A stretch of 64,000 nt of DNA from assembly GCA_045655105.1 (NCBI GenBank), contig JAZOOQ010000056.1, positions 62,001 through 126,000 of the forward strand, in the 5' to 3' direction. Position 1 is the first letter of the stretch, and the number at the start of each line of letters is the position of its first letter. A program made the position numbers and the translations under genes. Below the pieces are notes generated by a model, which saw nothing but the letters and a program-made list of their open reading frames with translations, made no database searches and was not told the origin of the DNA. The DNA is from RGIG4140 sp045655105 (lineage in GTDB: Bacteria; Pseudomonadota; Alphaproteobacteria; CAAHEQ01; UBA3637). Positions 8,975 through 17,778 of the stretch are shown here, piece by piece.

Positions 8975-9469
8975 ATGTTGAAAAAAATACTTGCAGTTGT
9001 GTGTGCTGTTTCTTTTTTGAGTGCTTGTGCTTCTCAAAAAGATGGTGCTGATTTATATGGTAATGGTCAAGGCGGTTGGAATGATAATGTTAACATTTCT
9101 GATTTGCAAGACACAGCTATGACACAAAAATTCAAAGATGAAAATCAAAATGTTGTTTATTTTGCATTAGATAGTTCTTCTTTGGATGGTGATTCAAAAG
9201 CTGTTTTATCACAACAAGCTGAATGGTTAAAAGCAAACCCACGTGTTTTAGTTGTAATTGAAGGTCGTTGCGACGAACGTGGTACAGAAGAATACAACTT
9301 GGCATTAGGTGAACGTCGTGCAGATGAAGCTCGTCGTTTCTTAGTGATGAAAGGTATTTCATCTGACCGTATTCGCATTATCTCATACGGTAAAGAAAGA
9401 CCTGTTGTTCCAGGTTCAACAGAAGAAGCTTGGGCTAAAAATCGTAATGCAACAACAGTTGCTTACTAA
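8975..9469 (+). CDS. pal: Peptidoglycan-associated lipoprotein Pal
   Basis: 164 residues from ATG 8975, which has AAGGAAG upstream and gives a canonical lipoprotein signal ending L-S-A-C (Cys18). The C-terminal OmpA-like domain has the expected YFALDSSSLD, VIEGRCDERGTEEYN and LGERRADEARRFL motifs, including the Asp and Arg that bind diaminopimelate of peptidoglycan. Pal anchors the outer membrane and works with Tol proteins in constriction. It is followed by cpoB, but tolB does not precede it: a divergent MATE gene does, so the tol genes lie elsewhere or outside this window. Confidence 0.95.
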   Translation: MLKKILAVVCAVSFLSACASQKDGADLYGNGQGGWNDNVNISDLQDTAMTQKFKDENQNVVYFALDSSSLDGDSKAVLSQQAEWLKANPRVLVVIEGRCDERGTEEYNLALGERRADEARRFLVMKGISSDRIRIISYGKERPVVPGSTEEAWAKNRNATTVAY

Positions 9470-9504
9470 AAAAGTTTTTCTTTAGAAAAAAAGACTTGTT
9501 AAAA

Positions 9505-9540
9505 AAAACTCTTCCTTGTAAAATAAGGAAGAGTTTTTTA
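9505..9540 (+). terminator. Intrinsic terminator between pal and cpoB
   Basis: AACTCTTCCTT and AAGGAAGAGTT form an 11-bp perfect stem with a short loop, followed by six T. Partial read-through into cpoB is possible. Confidence 0.85.
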
Positions 9541-9557
9541 TATAAAAGGAACACATT

Positions 9558-10343
9558 ATGAAAAAAATCATTTTATCTTGTTTTATGTTTTCTTCTTTAG
9601 TTTCTTATTCTGCTTTGGCGGAATTAAAAGTTGATTTATTGGATGAAAAAGTAACGCGCATTGAAAATGATTTAAATGCATTGCAACGAAAAGTGTATCA
9701 AAAAAGCGAAACACCAATTTTAATATCAAGTGACAACAATGCTACTATTGGTGAAGGTAATTTAGAAGATCTTTACTCAAGAATTGCTGCACAAGATCAA
9801 GTTGTGAAAGATCTAACGGCAAAAATGGAACAAATTGAATTTAATCAAAAGCAATTAGAGGATCGTTTGAACAGAATGAATGCTGATTTAGATGTTCGCT
9901 TTAATATGATCTCAAATGATAAAAGTTCATCTGCTCCTTTAACAAACGAGAATAAAACAGGAGATAAAGACGCATATGATGCTGCCTATAATTTGATGAA
10001 AAAAGGAGATTATAAAAAAGCAGAAGAAGCCTTTACATTGTTTATGAAAGAATATCCAAAATCTTCTTTGGTTGGTAATGCAAATTATTGGTTGGGTGAA
10101 ACATATTATGCGCGCGGTCTTTTTGAACAAGCTGTGGGTATTTTTGCTGATGGGTTTACAAAATATAAAGATAATTCAAAAGCGGCGGATAATTTATTAA
10201 AACTTGGCTTAACCATGAATAAATTAAATAAAAAACAAGAAGCTTGCACGGCATTTAAATCATTGCAAGATGAATTTCCAAAGGCAGAACAACGTTTAAA
10301 AGATAGAGCAAAGGCTGAAGCAAAAAAATTGCAATGTAAATAA
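9558..10343 (+). CDS. cpoB: Cell division coordinator CpoB / YbgF (Tol-Pal system TPR protein)
   Basis: 261 residues: signal peptide (cleavage after SALAE), a coiled-coil with heptad-like spacing at about 30-120, a linker, then TPR-like repeats with the family motif AYNLMKKGDYKKAEEAF and GNANYWLGETYYARGLFEQA. CpoB links peptidoglycan synthesis to Tol-driven outer-membrane constriction. The position after pal and before tilS is the alphaproteobacterial order. AAAGGAA precedes ATG. Confidence 0.92.
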   Translation: MKKIILSCFMFSSLVSYSALAELKVDLLDEKVTRIENDLNALQRKVYQKSETPILISSDNNATIGEGNLEDLYSRIAAQDQVVKDLTAKMEQIEFNQKQLEDRLNRMNADLDVRFNMISNDKSSSAPLTNENKTGDKDAYDAAYNLMKKGDYKKAEEAFTLFMKEYPKSSLVGNANYWLGETYYARGLFEQAVGIFADGFTKYKDNSKAADNLLKLGLTMNKLNKKQEACTAFKSLQDEFPKAEQRLKDRAKAEAKKLQCK

Positions 10344-10344
10344 T

Positions 10345-11553
10345 ATGATGCTAAATGAAGTTAATTTTGAGAAAAAAATTTTTGATTTACTGCCAGATTT
10401 AAAAGAGCGCGTGGCTGTTGCTGTTTCTGGCGGGGCAGATAGTTTATGTTTAACGCTTTTGCTCCATGAGTTTTGCAAAAAAAGGAATATTAAATTAACA
10501 GCGCTTACAGTTGATCATCAGATTCGAAAAGAAAGTTCTAAAGAAGCCAAAAGTGTGCATAAATTTTTGAAAAAGCAAGGGATTTCTCATGAAATTTTGG
10601 TGAATAAAGAAAAAATAGGGAACACAAAGATTGAAGAGCACGCGCGCGAAATTCGGTATCAATTACTAATTGATTATTGCAAACAAAACGATATCGCAAC
10701 TCTTTTTATTGCACATCAGCAAGAGGATCAGATTGAAACATTTTTATCTCGTTTAGCAAGGGGAAGTTCCGTTGAAGGATTAAGTGCTATGCGTGAAAAA
10801 ATATATCGCAATGGTGTTTTATTAGTGCGTCCTTTTTTAGATGTGTCCAAAAAAGAAATTGAAAAATATTTGTTGAAAAAAAATATTGAGTGGGTGAAAG
10901 ATCCCATGAATGAAGATACCACTTTTGAACGGGTTAAATGGCGCAAATTTTTGCCCATTATCGAAGAAAAAGGAATCCCTCTTAAAAATATTTTATCTTC
11001 AACAAAAAGATTGGCAAGAGCTTCCCAAGCCCTTTTTTGGTATCAAGAATTATTTATTAAAGAGTCTGTTAACTTTTATCCAGAAGGATATGCATTAATT
11101 GATAAAGAAAAGTTTTTTTTATTGCCTGATGAAATTAAAATTAAGGTGATGGATGCTTTATTAAAACGCATAGGAAAGTCAGAAAAAATGATTTCTCTTG
11201 AACTTTTAGAACGTGCTTGTTTAGGGGATATCAAACAAATGACTTTGGCATCTTGTTTAATTATTCCTCATAAGAAAGGTATTTTTATTTCAAAAGAACC
11301 AAAAACTATGCCTTCACCTTTAAAAATTAAGAAAGGAAAGGTTTGTTATTGGGCTGGTTTTGAAATTCATTCAGAGCTAAATGGTGTTTTAAAAGCTTGT
11401 GCCCCATTGAAGCGCAAGAAAAATATTCCATATTTAGTTCAACAAAGTTTTCCTTATTTTGAGCCTGAAAAAGAACTTGAAAATATTCTTGAAATTGAGT
11501 ATAAAGAAAACTTAAGTTATCATATTTATATTAAAATGATTAAAAAAAATTAA
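10345..11553 (+). CDS. tilS: tRNA(Ile)-lysidine synthetase TilS
   Basis: 402 residues, beginning one base after the cpoB stop. The N-terminal PP-loop ATP-pyrophosphatase motif SGGADS lies at residues 28-33, with the further motifs VDHQIRKESS, IAHQQEDQIETFLSRLARGS and RPFLD of the TilS family. The enzyme adds lysine to C34 of the CAU-anticodon tRNA-Ile, changing decoding from AUG to AUA. The C-terminal part is shorter and more divergent than in enterobacterial TilS, as in other alphaproteobacteria. No ribosome site is obvious beyond the cpoB 3' end, so translational coupling is likely. Confidence 0.93.
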   Translation: MMLNEVNFEKKIFDLLPDLKERVAVAVSGGADSLCLTLLLHEFCKKRNIKLTALTVDHQIRKESSKEAKSVHKFLKKQGISHEILVNKEKIGNTKIEEHAREIRYQLLIDYCKQNDIATLFIAHQQEDQIETFLSRLARGSSVEGLSAMREKIYRNGVLLVRPFLDVSKKEIEKYLLKKNIEWVKDPMNEDTTFERVKWRKFLPIIEEKGIPLKNILSSTKRLARASQALFWYQELFIKESVNFYPEGYALIDKEKFFLLPDEIKIKVMDALLKRIGKSEKMISLELLERACLGDIKQMTLASCLIIPHKKGIFISKEPKTMPSPLKIKKGKVCYWAGFEIHSELNGVLKACAPLKRKKNIPYLVQQSFPYFEPEKELENILEIEYKENLSYHIYIKMIKKN

Positions 11554-11568
11554 AAAAGGAAAGTTTAA

Positions 11569-13548
11569 ATGAAAAAAAAGTCGAATACAGCCGTTTTTTG
11601 GCTTGTTTTCTTTACTTCAATGGTTTTATTAGGGGCTTTTTCATTCCCTGATCCAAATAAATCCAAACAAATGGATTTATCTTATAGTGAGTTTTTAAGC
11701 TCTGTTGAAAAAGGAGATGTTAAATCTGTTGAAATTCAAGGGCAATCTATTACGGGTGAATTTCAAAAAACAGGAATGTTTAAAACATATATGCCATTAG
11801 AAGCGGGTTTGATGCCAGTTTTAAAAGAACATAATGTTAAAATTAAAGCAATTCCACCTGAATCAGAATCCGGTTGGTTAATGGCATTAATTTCATGGGC
11901 TCCTATTTTGCTTTTTGCGGGCATTTGGATTATGATGATGAAGCAAATGGCCTCAAGTAATGGAAAAGCAATGAGTTTCGGCAAATCAAAAGCCAAATTG
12001 TTAGAAGGCAAAGACAAAGTGACTTTCAATGATGTTGCTGGAATTGAAGAGGCTAAACAAGAATTGCAAGAGATTGTTGACTTTTTAAAAGCACCAATTA
12101 AGTTTCAAAGATTGGGCGGTAAAATTCCAAAAGGAGCTTTGCTTGTTGGCCCTCCGGGAACGGGTAAAACATTGTTAGCAAGAGCCATTGCTGGGGAAGC
12201 CAATGTGCCATTTTTCAGCATTTCAGGCTCTGATTTTGTTGAAATGTTTGTTGGGGTAGGGGCTTCTCGTGTGCGAGATATGTTTGAACAGGCTAAAAAA
12301 GAAGCACCATGCATTGTTTTTGTTGATGAAATTGATGCGGTTGGCCGTCATCGTGGTGCCGGTCTTGGTGGCGGAAATGATGAAAGAGAGCAAACGCTTA
12401 ATCAATTGCTTGTTGAAATGGATGGATTTGAAACGAATTCAGGCATCATTTTAATTGCAGCAACAAATAGACCAGATGTTTTGGATCCTGCTTTGTTAAG
12501 ACCCGGTCGTTTTGATAGACAAATTGTTGTTTCAAATCCAGATATTAATGGACGTGAAGAAATTTTGAATGTTCATGTTAAAAAAGTGCCACTCGCACCA
12601 AATGTTTCATTGCCACTTATTGCTAGAGGAACCCCTGGTTTTTCAGGTGCAGATTTGGCAAATTTAGTAAATGAAGCTGCGCTTTTAGCTGCCAGAAGAA
12701 ATAAAACAATGGTAACGATGCAAGAATTTGAAGATGCCAAAGATAAAGTGATGATGGGATCTGAAAGAAAGTCACTTGTTATGGATGAACAAGAAAAGAA
12801 AATGACGGCTTATCATGAAGCTGGCCATGCTATTGTTTCTCTTCATTTACCAGAATCTGATCCACTTCATAAAGTTACCATCATTCCAAGAGGGCGCGCC
12901 CTTGGAGTTACCATGCAATTGCCAGAGAAAGATAAATATTCTCAAAGCATGACTTATTTGAAATCCAGATTAAGCATTTTATTTGCTGGTCGTTTAGCTG
13001 AAGAAATGATTTTTGGAAAAGAAAAAGTTTCAACTGGCGCAAGCAACGATATTCAAGTTGCCACAACGATTGCAAGAAAAATGGTGAGCGAATGGGGAAT
13101 GAGTGATGTGATGGGTCCAATTGCTTATGATGAACCGGAAGGTGAAGTCTTTTTGGGATATAGTATTTCAAAAAGAAAAAATGTTTCCGATTTAACGGCG
13201 CAAAAAGTAGATGAAGAAATCAGAAAAATTATTGATGAAGCTTATCAAAAAACGCGTCAAATTTTAACGGATTATAAAGTTGAATTAGATACATTAGCGA
13301 TGGGTCTTGTGGAATATGAAACTTTATCTGGCGAAGAAATTAAAGATTTATTAGAAGGTAAAGAAATTCGTGTTGCAACATTAACTGAAGCCCAAGCCAA
13401 AGCCAGAGCAACGGTTCCATCTGTTGGCGAAGTTTCTGAAGAAGTTGAAGAAAATGTTGATATTTCAGAACTTTTTAATCCAAAAGAAACATCTGTAACA
13501 ATGCCTAAAAAGCCTGCTATCAAAAAAAAGATGGATAAAAAGATCTAA
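11569..13548 (+). CDS. ftsH: ATP-dependent zinc metalloprotease FtsH
   Basis: 659 residues. Two transmembrane segments (about 9-27 and 105-125) bracket a periplasmic domain. The AAA module has Walker A GPPGTGKT (about 194-201), Walker B VFVDEID, and a second region of homology ending LRPGRFDRQ. The zinc site HEAGH lies at about 416-420. FtsH is a membrane-anchored hexamer that degrades unstable membrane and cytosolic proteins. The C-terminus after about 610 is a Val/Glu-rich then Lys-rich tail. It follows tilS by 15 nt, the usual alphaproteobacterial arrangement, and is closed by a strong terminator. Confidence 0.97.
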   Translation: MKKKSNTAVFWLVFFTSMVLLGAFSFPDPNKSKQMDLSYSEFLSSVEKGDVKSVEIQGQSITGEFQKTGMFKTYMPLEAGLMPVLKEHNVKIKAIPPESESGWLMALISWAPILLFAGIWIMMMKQMASSNGKAMSFGKSKAKLLEGKDKVTFNDVAGIEEAKQELQEIVDFLKAPIKFQRLGGKIPKGALLVGPPGTGKTLLARAIAGEANVPFFSISGSDFVEMFVGVGASRVRDMFEQAKKEAPCIVFVDEIDAVGRHRGAGLGGGNDEREQTLNQLLVEMDGFETNSGIILIAATNRPDVLDPALLRPGRFDRQIVVSNPDINGREEILNVHVKKVPLAPNVSLPLIARGTPGFSGADLANLVNEAALLAARRNKTMVTMQEFEDAKDKVMMGSERKSLVMDEQEKKMTAYHEAGHAIVSLHLPESDPLHKVTIIPRGRALGVTMQLPEKDKYSQSMTYLKSRLSILFAGRLAEEMIFGKEKVSTGASNDIQVATTIARKMVSEWGMSDVMGPIAYDEPEGEVFLGYSISKRKNVSDLTAQKVDEEIRKIIDEAYQKTRQILTDYKVELDTLAMGLVEYETLSGEEIKDLLEGKEIRVATLTEAQAKARATVPSVGEVSEEVEENVDISELFNPKETSVTMPKKPAIKKKMDKKI

Positions 13549-13550
13549 GA

Positions 13551-13580
13551 AAAAAAGCGCTTGTTAAAAGCGCTTTTTTT
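13551..13580 (+). terminator. Intrinsic terminator after ftsH
   Basis: AAAAAAGCGCTT and AAGCGCTTTTTTT form a perfect stem with loop GTTAA; a T run follows. Confidence 0.88.
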
Positions 13581-13662
13581 AGAAATTAAAAATTAACTTG
13601 TTAAAAGTATCTGAATTCTTTAGTATTAAGTAAATTCAGGAAACCCTATTAGAGATTTTATA

Positions 13663-14178
13663 ATGAAATTTTTATTTGTAATTCTTTTAGTTTTATTGAG
13701 TTCTACGACTGCTTTTGCAAGTGGAGATATTATTATTCCTTTTTTACTATATAAATCATTTTGGATATCCATTATATGTATTCCCATTTTAGAAGTGTTT
13801 TATTTCCTTTTAAAGTTAAGAAAATTGGATAAAAAGATACTTTGTTATGTCTTTATGGCAAATGCATTATCTATTATTATGGGTCCTATTTTTTGCTTGG
13901 TTTTTATTTATATTATGTGTCTACCTTTAGTCGGGTTGGGGGCCTTATTTCCTGCAATAAATGATATTGTTGATCAAGTTAGTTTGCTGTTTATTGTTTC
14001 AAAAAATTCGGATATATTATTTTTAGATATGATTCCATCTCTGATTGTTTATTTTTTTGTAGTTGTTTTTTTAGAGTATAAAGTTTTGTCTGAAAATATA
14101 AAAATAATTAATAAAAATAATTTATTAAAGGTTTTAGTAATAGTTAATTTATTTACTTTTATATTTTTTTTCATTTAA
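13663..14178 (+). CDS. Small polytopic membrane protein, unknown
   Basis: 171 residues, very rich in Ile, Phe and Leu. The N-terminus looks like a signal peptide (cleavage near FASGD), followed by about four transmembrane helices. I recognise no family. The gene body is more A+T-rich than its neighbours and ends inside the 3' end of the convergent ATP-grasp gene (30-nt overlap). Ribosome site is weak (AGGAAACC is far upstream; AGAGATT is nearer). Real but unassigned. Confidence 0.6.
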   Translation: MKFLFVILLVLLSSTTAFASGDIIIPFLLYKSFWISIICIPILEVFYFLLKLRKLDKKILCYVFMANALSIIMGPIFCLVFIYIMCLPLVGLGALFPAINDIVDQVSLLFIVSKNSDILFLDMIPSLIVYFFVVVFLEYKVLSENIKIINKNNLLKVLVIVNLFTFIFFFI

Positions 14179-15108
14179 AATATAATCAACGCGTTCTTGG
14201 GCAGAAAGATTTTCTGGATAAGTGTCAATTTCATCTAAAATAAGGGATAATCCTTTTTGATTAGCAATTTGAATGGCAAGTCCGGGGCGGGCGTTTAATT
14301 CCAAAACCATTGGGCCTTTTTCTTTATCCATCACAATATCCGCCCCCAAATAACCAAGCCCAGTCATATCATATCCTTTTGCTGCAATAAGGAGATGTGT
14401 TTTCCAATCAGGGACTGTTAATGTCATTAAATCTGCATGTGTATCTGGATGATAATTAAGAGGCATATTATGTTGAACGGCAGCAAGAGCTTTACCAGTT
14501 TGAATATCAAGACCAACGCCAACAGCCCCTTGATGAAGGTTTGCTCTTCCGCCTGATTCTTTTGTTGCAAGACGCATCATTGCCATTGCAGGGTAGCCTT
14601 TATAAACAATAATTCGAACATCTGGCACCCCTTGAAAACTATATTTTTTAAAAATATCGCTAAATGAAACCATTTCTTCGATAATGGCATCATCATATCT
14701 TCCACCAAGGCTATAAAGACCACTTAAAATATTTGAAATATGTTGATAAACCTCGGTGTATTTTAAAATGCGTTCAGAGGCCGTTCTAAAATAATTTTTC
14801 GTATATTTTTTGATAACTAAAACGCCTTTTCCACCACTGCCATGAGCAGGTTTAATCACAAAACTTTTTGATCCCTTAACAATTGAAAGTAAATTTTTAA
14901 CTTCATATTGCGCTTTGATAACGCCAATGAGTTTTGGTGTTTGAATATCAACGGTTTTGGCAAGTTCTTTTGTTTTAACCTTGTCATCCACAAGAGGATA
15001 AAGCCGGCGTTTATTGTTTAGACCAATAACGCGATAATTTCTTGCATTCATATTCAAAACGCCAGCTTTTTTTAATTCACTTGGCCAAACAAATTTTTTA
15101 AAAAACAT
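14149..15108 (-). CDS. Alpha-L-glutamate ligase-like ATP-grasp protein (TIGR02291 type)
   Basis: 319 residues. N-terminal MNARNYRVIGLNNKRRLYPL and the ATP-grasp motifs KPAHGSGGKGVLVI (lysine plus glycine-rich loop), IEEMV and LELNARPGLAIQ (metal-ligating Glu and Asn) place it with the RimK-related ligases that join amino acids, typically glutamate, by an ATP-dependent acyl-phosphate mechanism. The acceptor is unknown. It starts one base after the stop of the 7TM transglutaminase-like gene; with the retropepsin-like lipoprotein they form a three-gene operon known from many Gram-negative genomes. Its 3' end overlaps the convergent membrane-protein gene by 30 nt. Confidence 0.85.
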   Translation of the reverse strand: MFFKKFVWPSELKKAGVLNMNARNYRVIGLNNKRRLYPLVDDKVKTKELAKTVDIQTPKLIGVIKAQYEVKNLLSIVKGSKSFVIKPAHGSGGKGVLVIKKYTKNYFRTASERILKYTEVYQHISNILSGLYSLGGRYDDAIIEEMVSFSDIFKKYSFQGVPDVRIIVYKGYPAMAMMRLATKESGGRANLHQGAVGVGLDIQTGKALAAVQHNMPLNYHPDTHADLMTLTVPDWKTHLLIAAKGYDMTGLGYLGADIVMDKEKGPMVLELNARPGLAIQIANQKGLSLILDEIDTYPENLSAQERVDYILNEKKYKSK

Positions 15109-15109
15109 T

Positions 15110-16672
15110 TTATGATTTCCTTTTGGTGGATTTTTTATTGTTTTTTACCAATGGGGCAAATCTTTTAAGTTCGGTTAAACGATAGCCTGTATATGTTCCC
15201 AATAACATAGTGATAAATAAAATCACAAAGTTTAATTCATTAAACACAAACATCACATGTCTGATTGTTTCATTTTCAATAATAAAATAAATTAAAATGG
15301 CGGCAAGAATGCTGTTAAACACTTCTTTAACTGCATGATGCAACCCTTCTTCTTCCCAAATAATTGAGGCCCGTTCAATAATCCATGCTAAAATAATAAT
15401 TGGAAAAAAGAGGGCTGAAGCTCCAATTTTCCAATCCATTTGATATCCTATAATTGAAAAATATTGAATAATTAAGATAACAAAAACAACAACGGCTGAA
15501 ATGCGTGGAACCAATAATAAATTCAGTTTTGAAAGCAAAAATCTTAAGGCAAGCCCAATTGCAACAATTAAAGAAAAACAACCTAATCCTGAAAGTAATC
15601 CCGTTTCAACCAACGCCATGGAAATCAGCATAGGCGTAAACGTTCCCATTGTTTTCATTCCGATAACGTTTCTTAAAATAACAACAAGCAAAATGGCCAG
15701 AGGAAAAACCATAAGCCATTTAAGAGCATTTTGTTGATCAATTGGTAAGTTATAAATTGAGTAATTGAAAAAGGGTTCTTTTCCTGCATTTTTAGCACGA
15801 TATTTAGCCATACCAAAAGATGAATTTAATGATTTTAAAACAGAATATTTAATGGTAGAGTCTTTTCCACCAGAAACATCAAATAAAGAAGCGCTACCCT
15901 TTTGAAAGGCAATAAAGTTTAATGGGGCTCCTTCTTTTGCCGTTTGAATATCAAAAACTTGCCAACCTTTTTGTTCTTGATTGTAAACTTCAATCATCAC
16001 ATCTGGAGAAAAAGTTTTTTTACCTTCTTCTAACATGATACCTCTAATTAGGCGAGCGGGAATGTTTTGAAGAGTTAATAATTCAATGATTTTTTCTGCT
16101 TTTTCTTTTAAACTAATTTCTGGTGGAAAATAAGAATATGTTAATTCATTGGCTTCATTTTGATTGATGAAGTTGATTAAATTTTTAACTTTGTTTTTGC
16201 TACCAAAAGTTTCAACTTGTGATAAAAGTTCTTTCGCAATAAGCATTGTTTCATCATCTAAAATAGGAGCCTCAACTATTGGTTCGGTTTTATCTTCATT
16301 AAAAGATAATTGTTCTTTTACATCATAAATTAACAGACGATAGTAAAGATCTTGTTGTTTTTGTTTTGGTGTACCTGTTATAATGAAAGAAGAATCTGTT
16401 GTTTGAGTTTGAAACCCTTTAGCAATAATACTTTCATCAAGGATTTTAAAATGCGCATCTTTATTTGGTCTAGCAAAAGTGATTTTTGACTCATCAGCTG
16501 TTGGTGTAAACGTTAAATGAGCCTCAACGCGCCAAACAGGCGTTTTCTTTTCTGGTGTGAAACTAAAATCCAAATAATTCATCTTATAAAAAATGCTACA
16601 CCCAGCAAAAATAAGAGAAAGGAATAAGCCTAAAGTTAAAAAGAGGCGAACAAAAATCATTTTTTTAAACAT
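15110..16672 (-). CDS. Inactive transglutaminase-like protein fused to seven transmembrane helices
   Basis: 520 residues. One N-terminal helix (about 10-30), a long periplasmic part, then about seven helices from residue 325. The periplasmic part ends in a transglutaminase-like domain: LLTLQNIPARLIRGIM, then DVMIEVYNQ and GWQVFDIQT align with the His and Asp motifs of active enzymes, but the catalytic Cys and His are not present (DVMIEVY where active members read HAW-like). The C-terminus is basic (KKSTKRKS). It is the middle gene of the triad; the degenerate domain is expected to bind peptide rather than cleave or cross-link it. Confidence 0.85.
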   Translation of the reverse strand: MFKKMIFVRLFLTLGLFLSLIFAGCSIFYKMNYLDFSFTPEKKTPVWRVEAHLTFTPTADESKITFARPNKDAHFKILDESIIAKGFQTQTTDSSFIITGTPKQKQQDLYYRLLIYDVKEQLSFNEDKTEPIVEAPILDDETMLIAKELLSQVETFGSKNKVKNLINFINQNEANELTYSYFPPEISLKEKAEKIIELLTLQNIPARLIRGIMLEEGKKTFSPDVMIEVYNQEQKGWQVFDIQTAKEGAPLNFIAFQKGSASLFDVSGGKDSTIKYSVLKSLNSSFGMAKYRAKNAGKEPFFNYSIYNLPIDQQNALKWLMVFPLAILLVVILRNVIGMKTMGTFTPMLISMALVETGLLSGLGCFSLIVAIGLALRFLLSKLNLLLVPRISAVVVFVILIIQYFSIIGYQMDWKIGASALFFPIIILAWIIERASIIWEEEGLHHAVKEVFNSILAAILIYFIIENETIRHVMFVFNELNFVILFITMLLGTYTGYRLTELKRFAPLVKNNKKSTKRKS

Positions 16673-16682
16673 AAATCACCTG

Positions 16683-17252
16683 TTAATGTAATGTTTTCGA
16701 TAAAGCAGTATCCACCAGAGCACGACCTTTTAAAATATTTCGACCAATCAATGCTTGATATTCAAATTTATCCCTGTTTGCTAAAGAAAATTGGGCTGAA
16801 ATGCGTTCAGAACCGATTTTAACCGTCATTAACACAACGATTCTTTCTTCGGAAATTTCTTGTCTTTTGATTTTAACTTGTTTAAAAACGCGTTTTTCAA
16901 AACGGTGTTTTTCGCCGGTCCGTTTATTATAAAAATCAAAAGACACCCATTTAACGCCTTCGCGTTCAAAAAGCTCAATATTTTGAGCATCAATAGAAGA
17001 GTTTTCTGCCCCTGTATCTATGCGAGCAAAAACAGGTTTTTTAAGTGGAGAAAAATAAACAGGTTCAATTTCTCCAATAATACCTAAATTATGAGTTTTT
17101 TTTGCTTGTTCTTCAATTGAAACAGCCGGCACAACAACTGTTTTTATTTTTTCAATTACTTTGGGTTGTTGAACTTCTTCTTGCTTTTCAATGAGAGAGC
17201 ATCCTTGCAAGAACAAACAGAAAAATAAAAGAATAGAACTTATTTTCTTCAT
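16683..17252 (-). CDS. Retropepsin-like (RimB / 'Zn_protease' PF05618) lipoprotein
   Basis: 189 residues. Lipoprotein signal ending L-Q-G-C (Cys18), a Glu/Lys-rich linker, then the aspartic-protease-like motif IDTGAENSS with Asp79. The family was annotated as 'ATP-dependent zinc protease'; RimB members are retropepsin-like peptidases that trim poly-glutamate. It is the first gene of the triad (10 nt before the 7TM gene), so a peptidase and a ligase acting on the same glutamyl bond is a natural inference. Lipidation would place it at the periplasmic face. Confidence 0.82.
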   Translation of the reverse strand: MKKISSILLFFCLFLQGCSLIEKQEEVQQPKVIEKIKTVVVPAVSIEEQAKKTHNLGIIGEIEPVYFSPLKKPVFARIDTGAENSSIDAQNIELFEREGVKWVSFDFYNKRTGEKHRFEKRVFKQVKIKRQEISEERIVVLMTVKIGSERISAQFSLANRDKFEYQALIGRNILKGRALVDTALSKTLH

Positions 17253-17279
17253 AAAAACCTCGTTTATTTTTTTTATTAC

Positions 17280-17307
17280 ATTTTAGTTAAATCATTTAAA
17301 AAGTAAA
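17280..17307 (-). promoter_or_regulatory. Candidate promoter of the ligase/transglutaminase/retropepsin triad
   Basis: On the minus strand, TTTACT (17307-17302) and TAAAAT (17285-17280) are 16 bases apart, about 28 bases before the ATG at 17252. Confidence 0.4.
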
Positions 17308-17327
17308 GAAAAAAAATAAATCTACTC

Positions 17328-17356
17328 TTGCTATTTTTTCTTAAATAAAATATACA
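17328..17356 (+). promoter_or_regulatory. Candidate dgkA promoter
   Basis: TTGCTA (17328-17333), 17-base spacer, TATACA (17351-17356), 20 bases before the start codon and just ahead of AAGGAG. Confidence 0.5.
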
Positions 17357-17376
17357 TTTCACATAAGGAGAAAGAA

Positions 17377-17778
17377 ATGTCAAAAAAGATAAGAAGATTG
17401 GCTTGTGTTTATCGGTTGTGTTTGAAAGAATTACGTCATATTCATAAAGCTTGTGCATGTTCTTATGAGGGAATGAAAGCAGCGTTTAAAAGCGAAATTG
17501 CTTTTCGTCAAGACTTAAATGTTTGCCTTGGCTTGGTTCTTTTGGCCCTTGTTCTTCCTGTTCCATTGGTTCAAAAACTGTTAATGATTATGTCGCTCTT
17601 TATTATTATGATTGCTGAGCTTGCAAACACGGCAATTGAAACAACGATTGATCGGATTTCTGCCGAAATCCATCCTTTATCAAAAAAAGCAAAAGATATC
17701 GGCAGTTCTATTGTCTTTTTATCATTTATTTTAATGATTATTATTTATACCAGCATTATTTTTTCACTTATCTTTTAG
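17377..17778 (+). CDS. dgkA: Diacylglycerol kinase DgkA
   Basis: 133 residues; an N-terminal amphipathic region and three membrane helices as in E. coli DgkA. The active-site signature AELANTAIETTIDRIS is intact, as is HPLSKKAKDIGSSIV. The enzyme phosphorylates diacylglycerol, recycling it from lipid-headgroup transfer. The N-terminus is about 10 residues longer than E. coli DgkA and unusually Cys-rich (four Cys in the first 30 residues). AAGGAG lies 7 bases before ATG. The 3' end overlaps the convergent His-rich gene by 11 nt. Confidence 0.92.
   Translation: MSKKIRRLACVYRLCLKELRHIHKACACSYEGMKAAFKSEIAFRQDLNVCLGLVLLALVLPVPLVQKLLMIMSLFIIMIAELANTAIETTIDRISAEIHPLSKKAKDIGSSIVFLSFILMIIIYTSIIFSLIF

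Noticed and set aside
14149..14178. Frameshift or annotation error at the 30-nt overlap of convergent genes
   Set aside because: Both reading frames remain intact through the overlap and neighbouring convergent pairs behave the same way.
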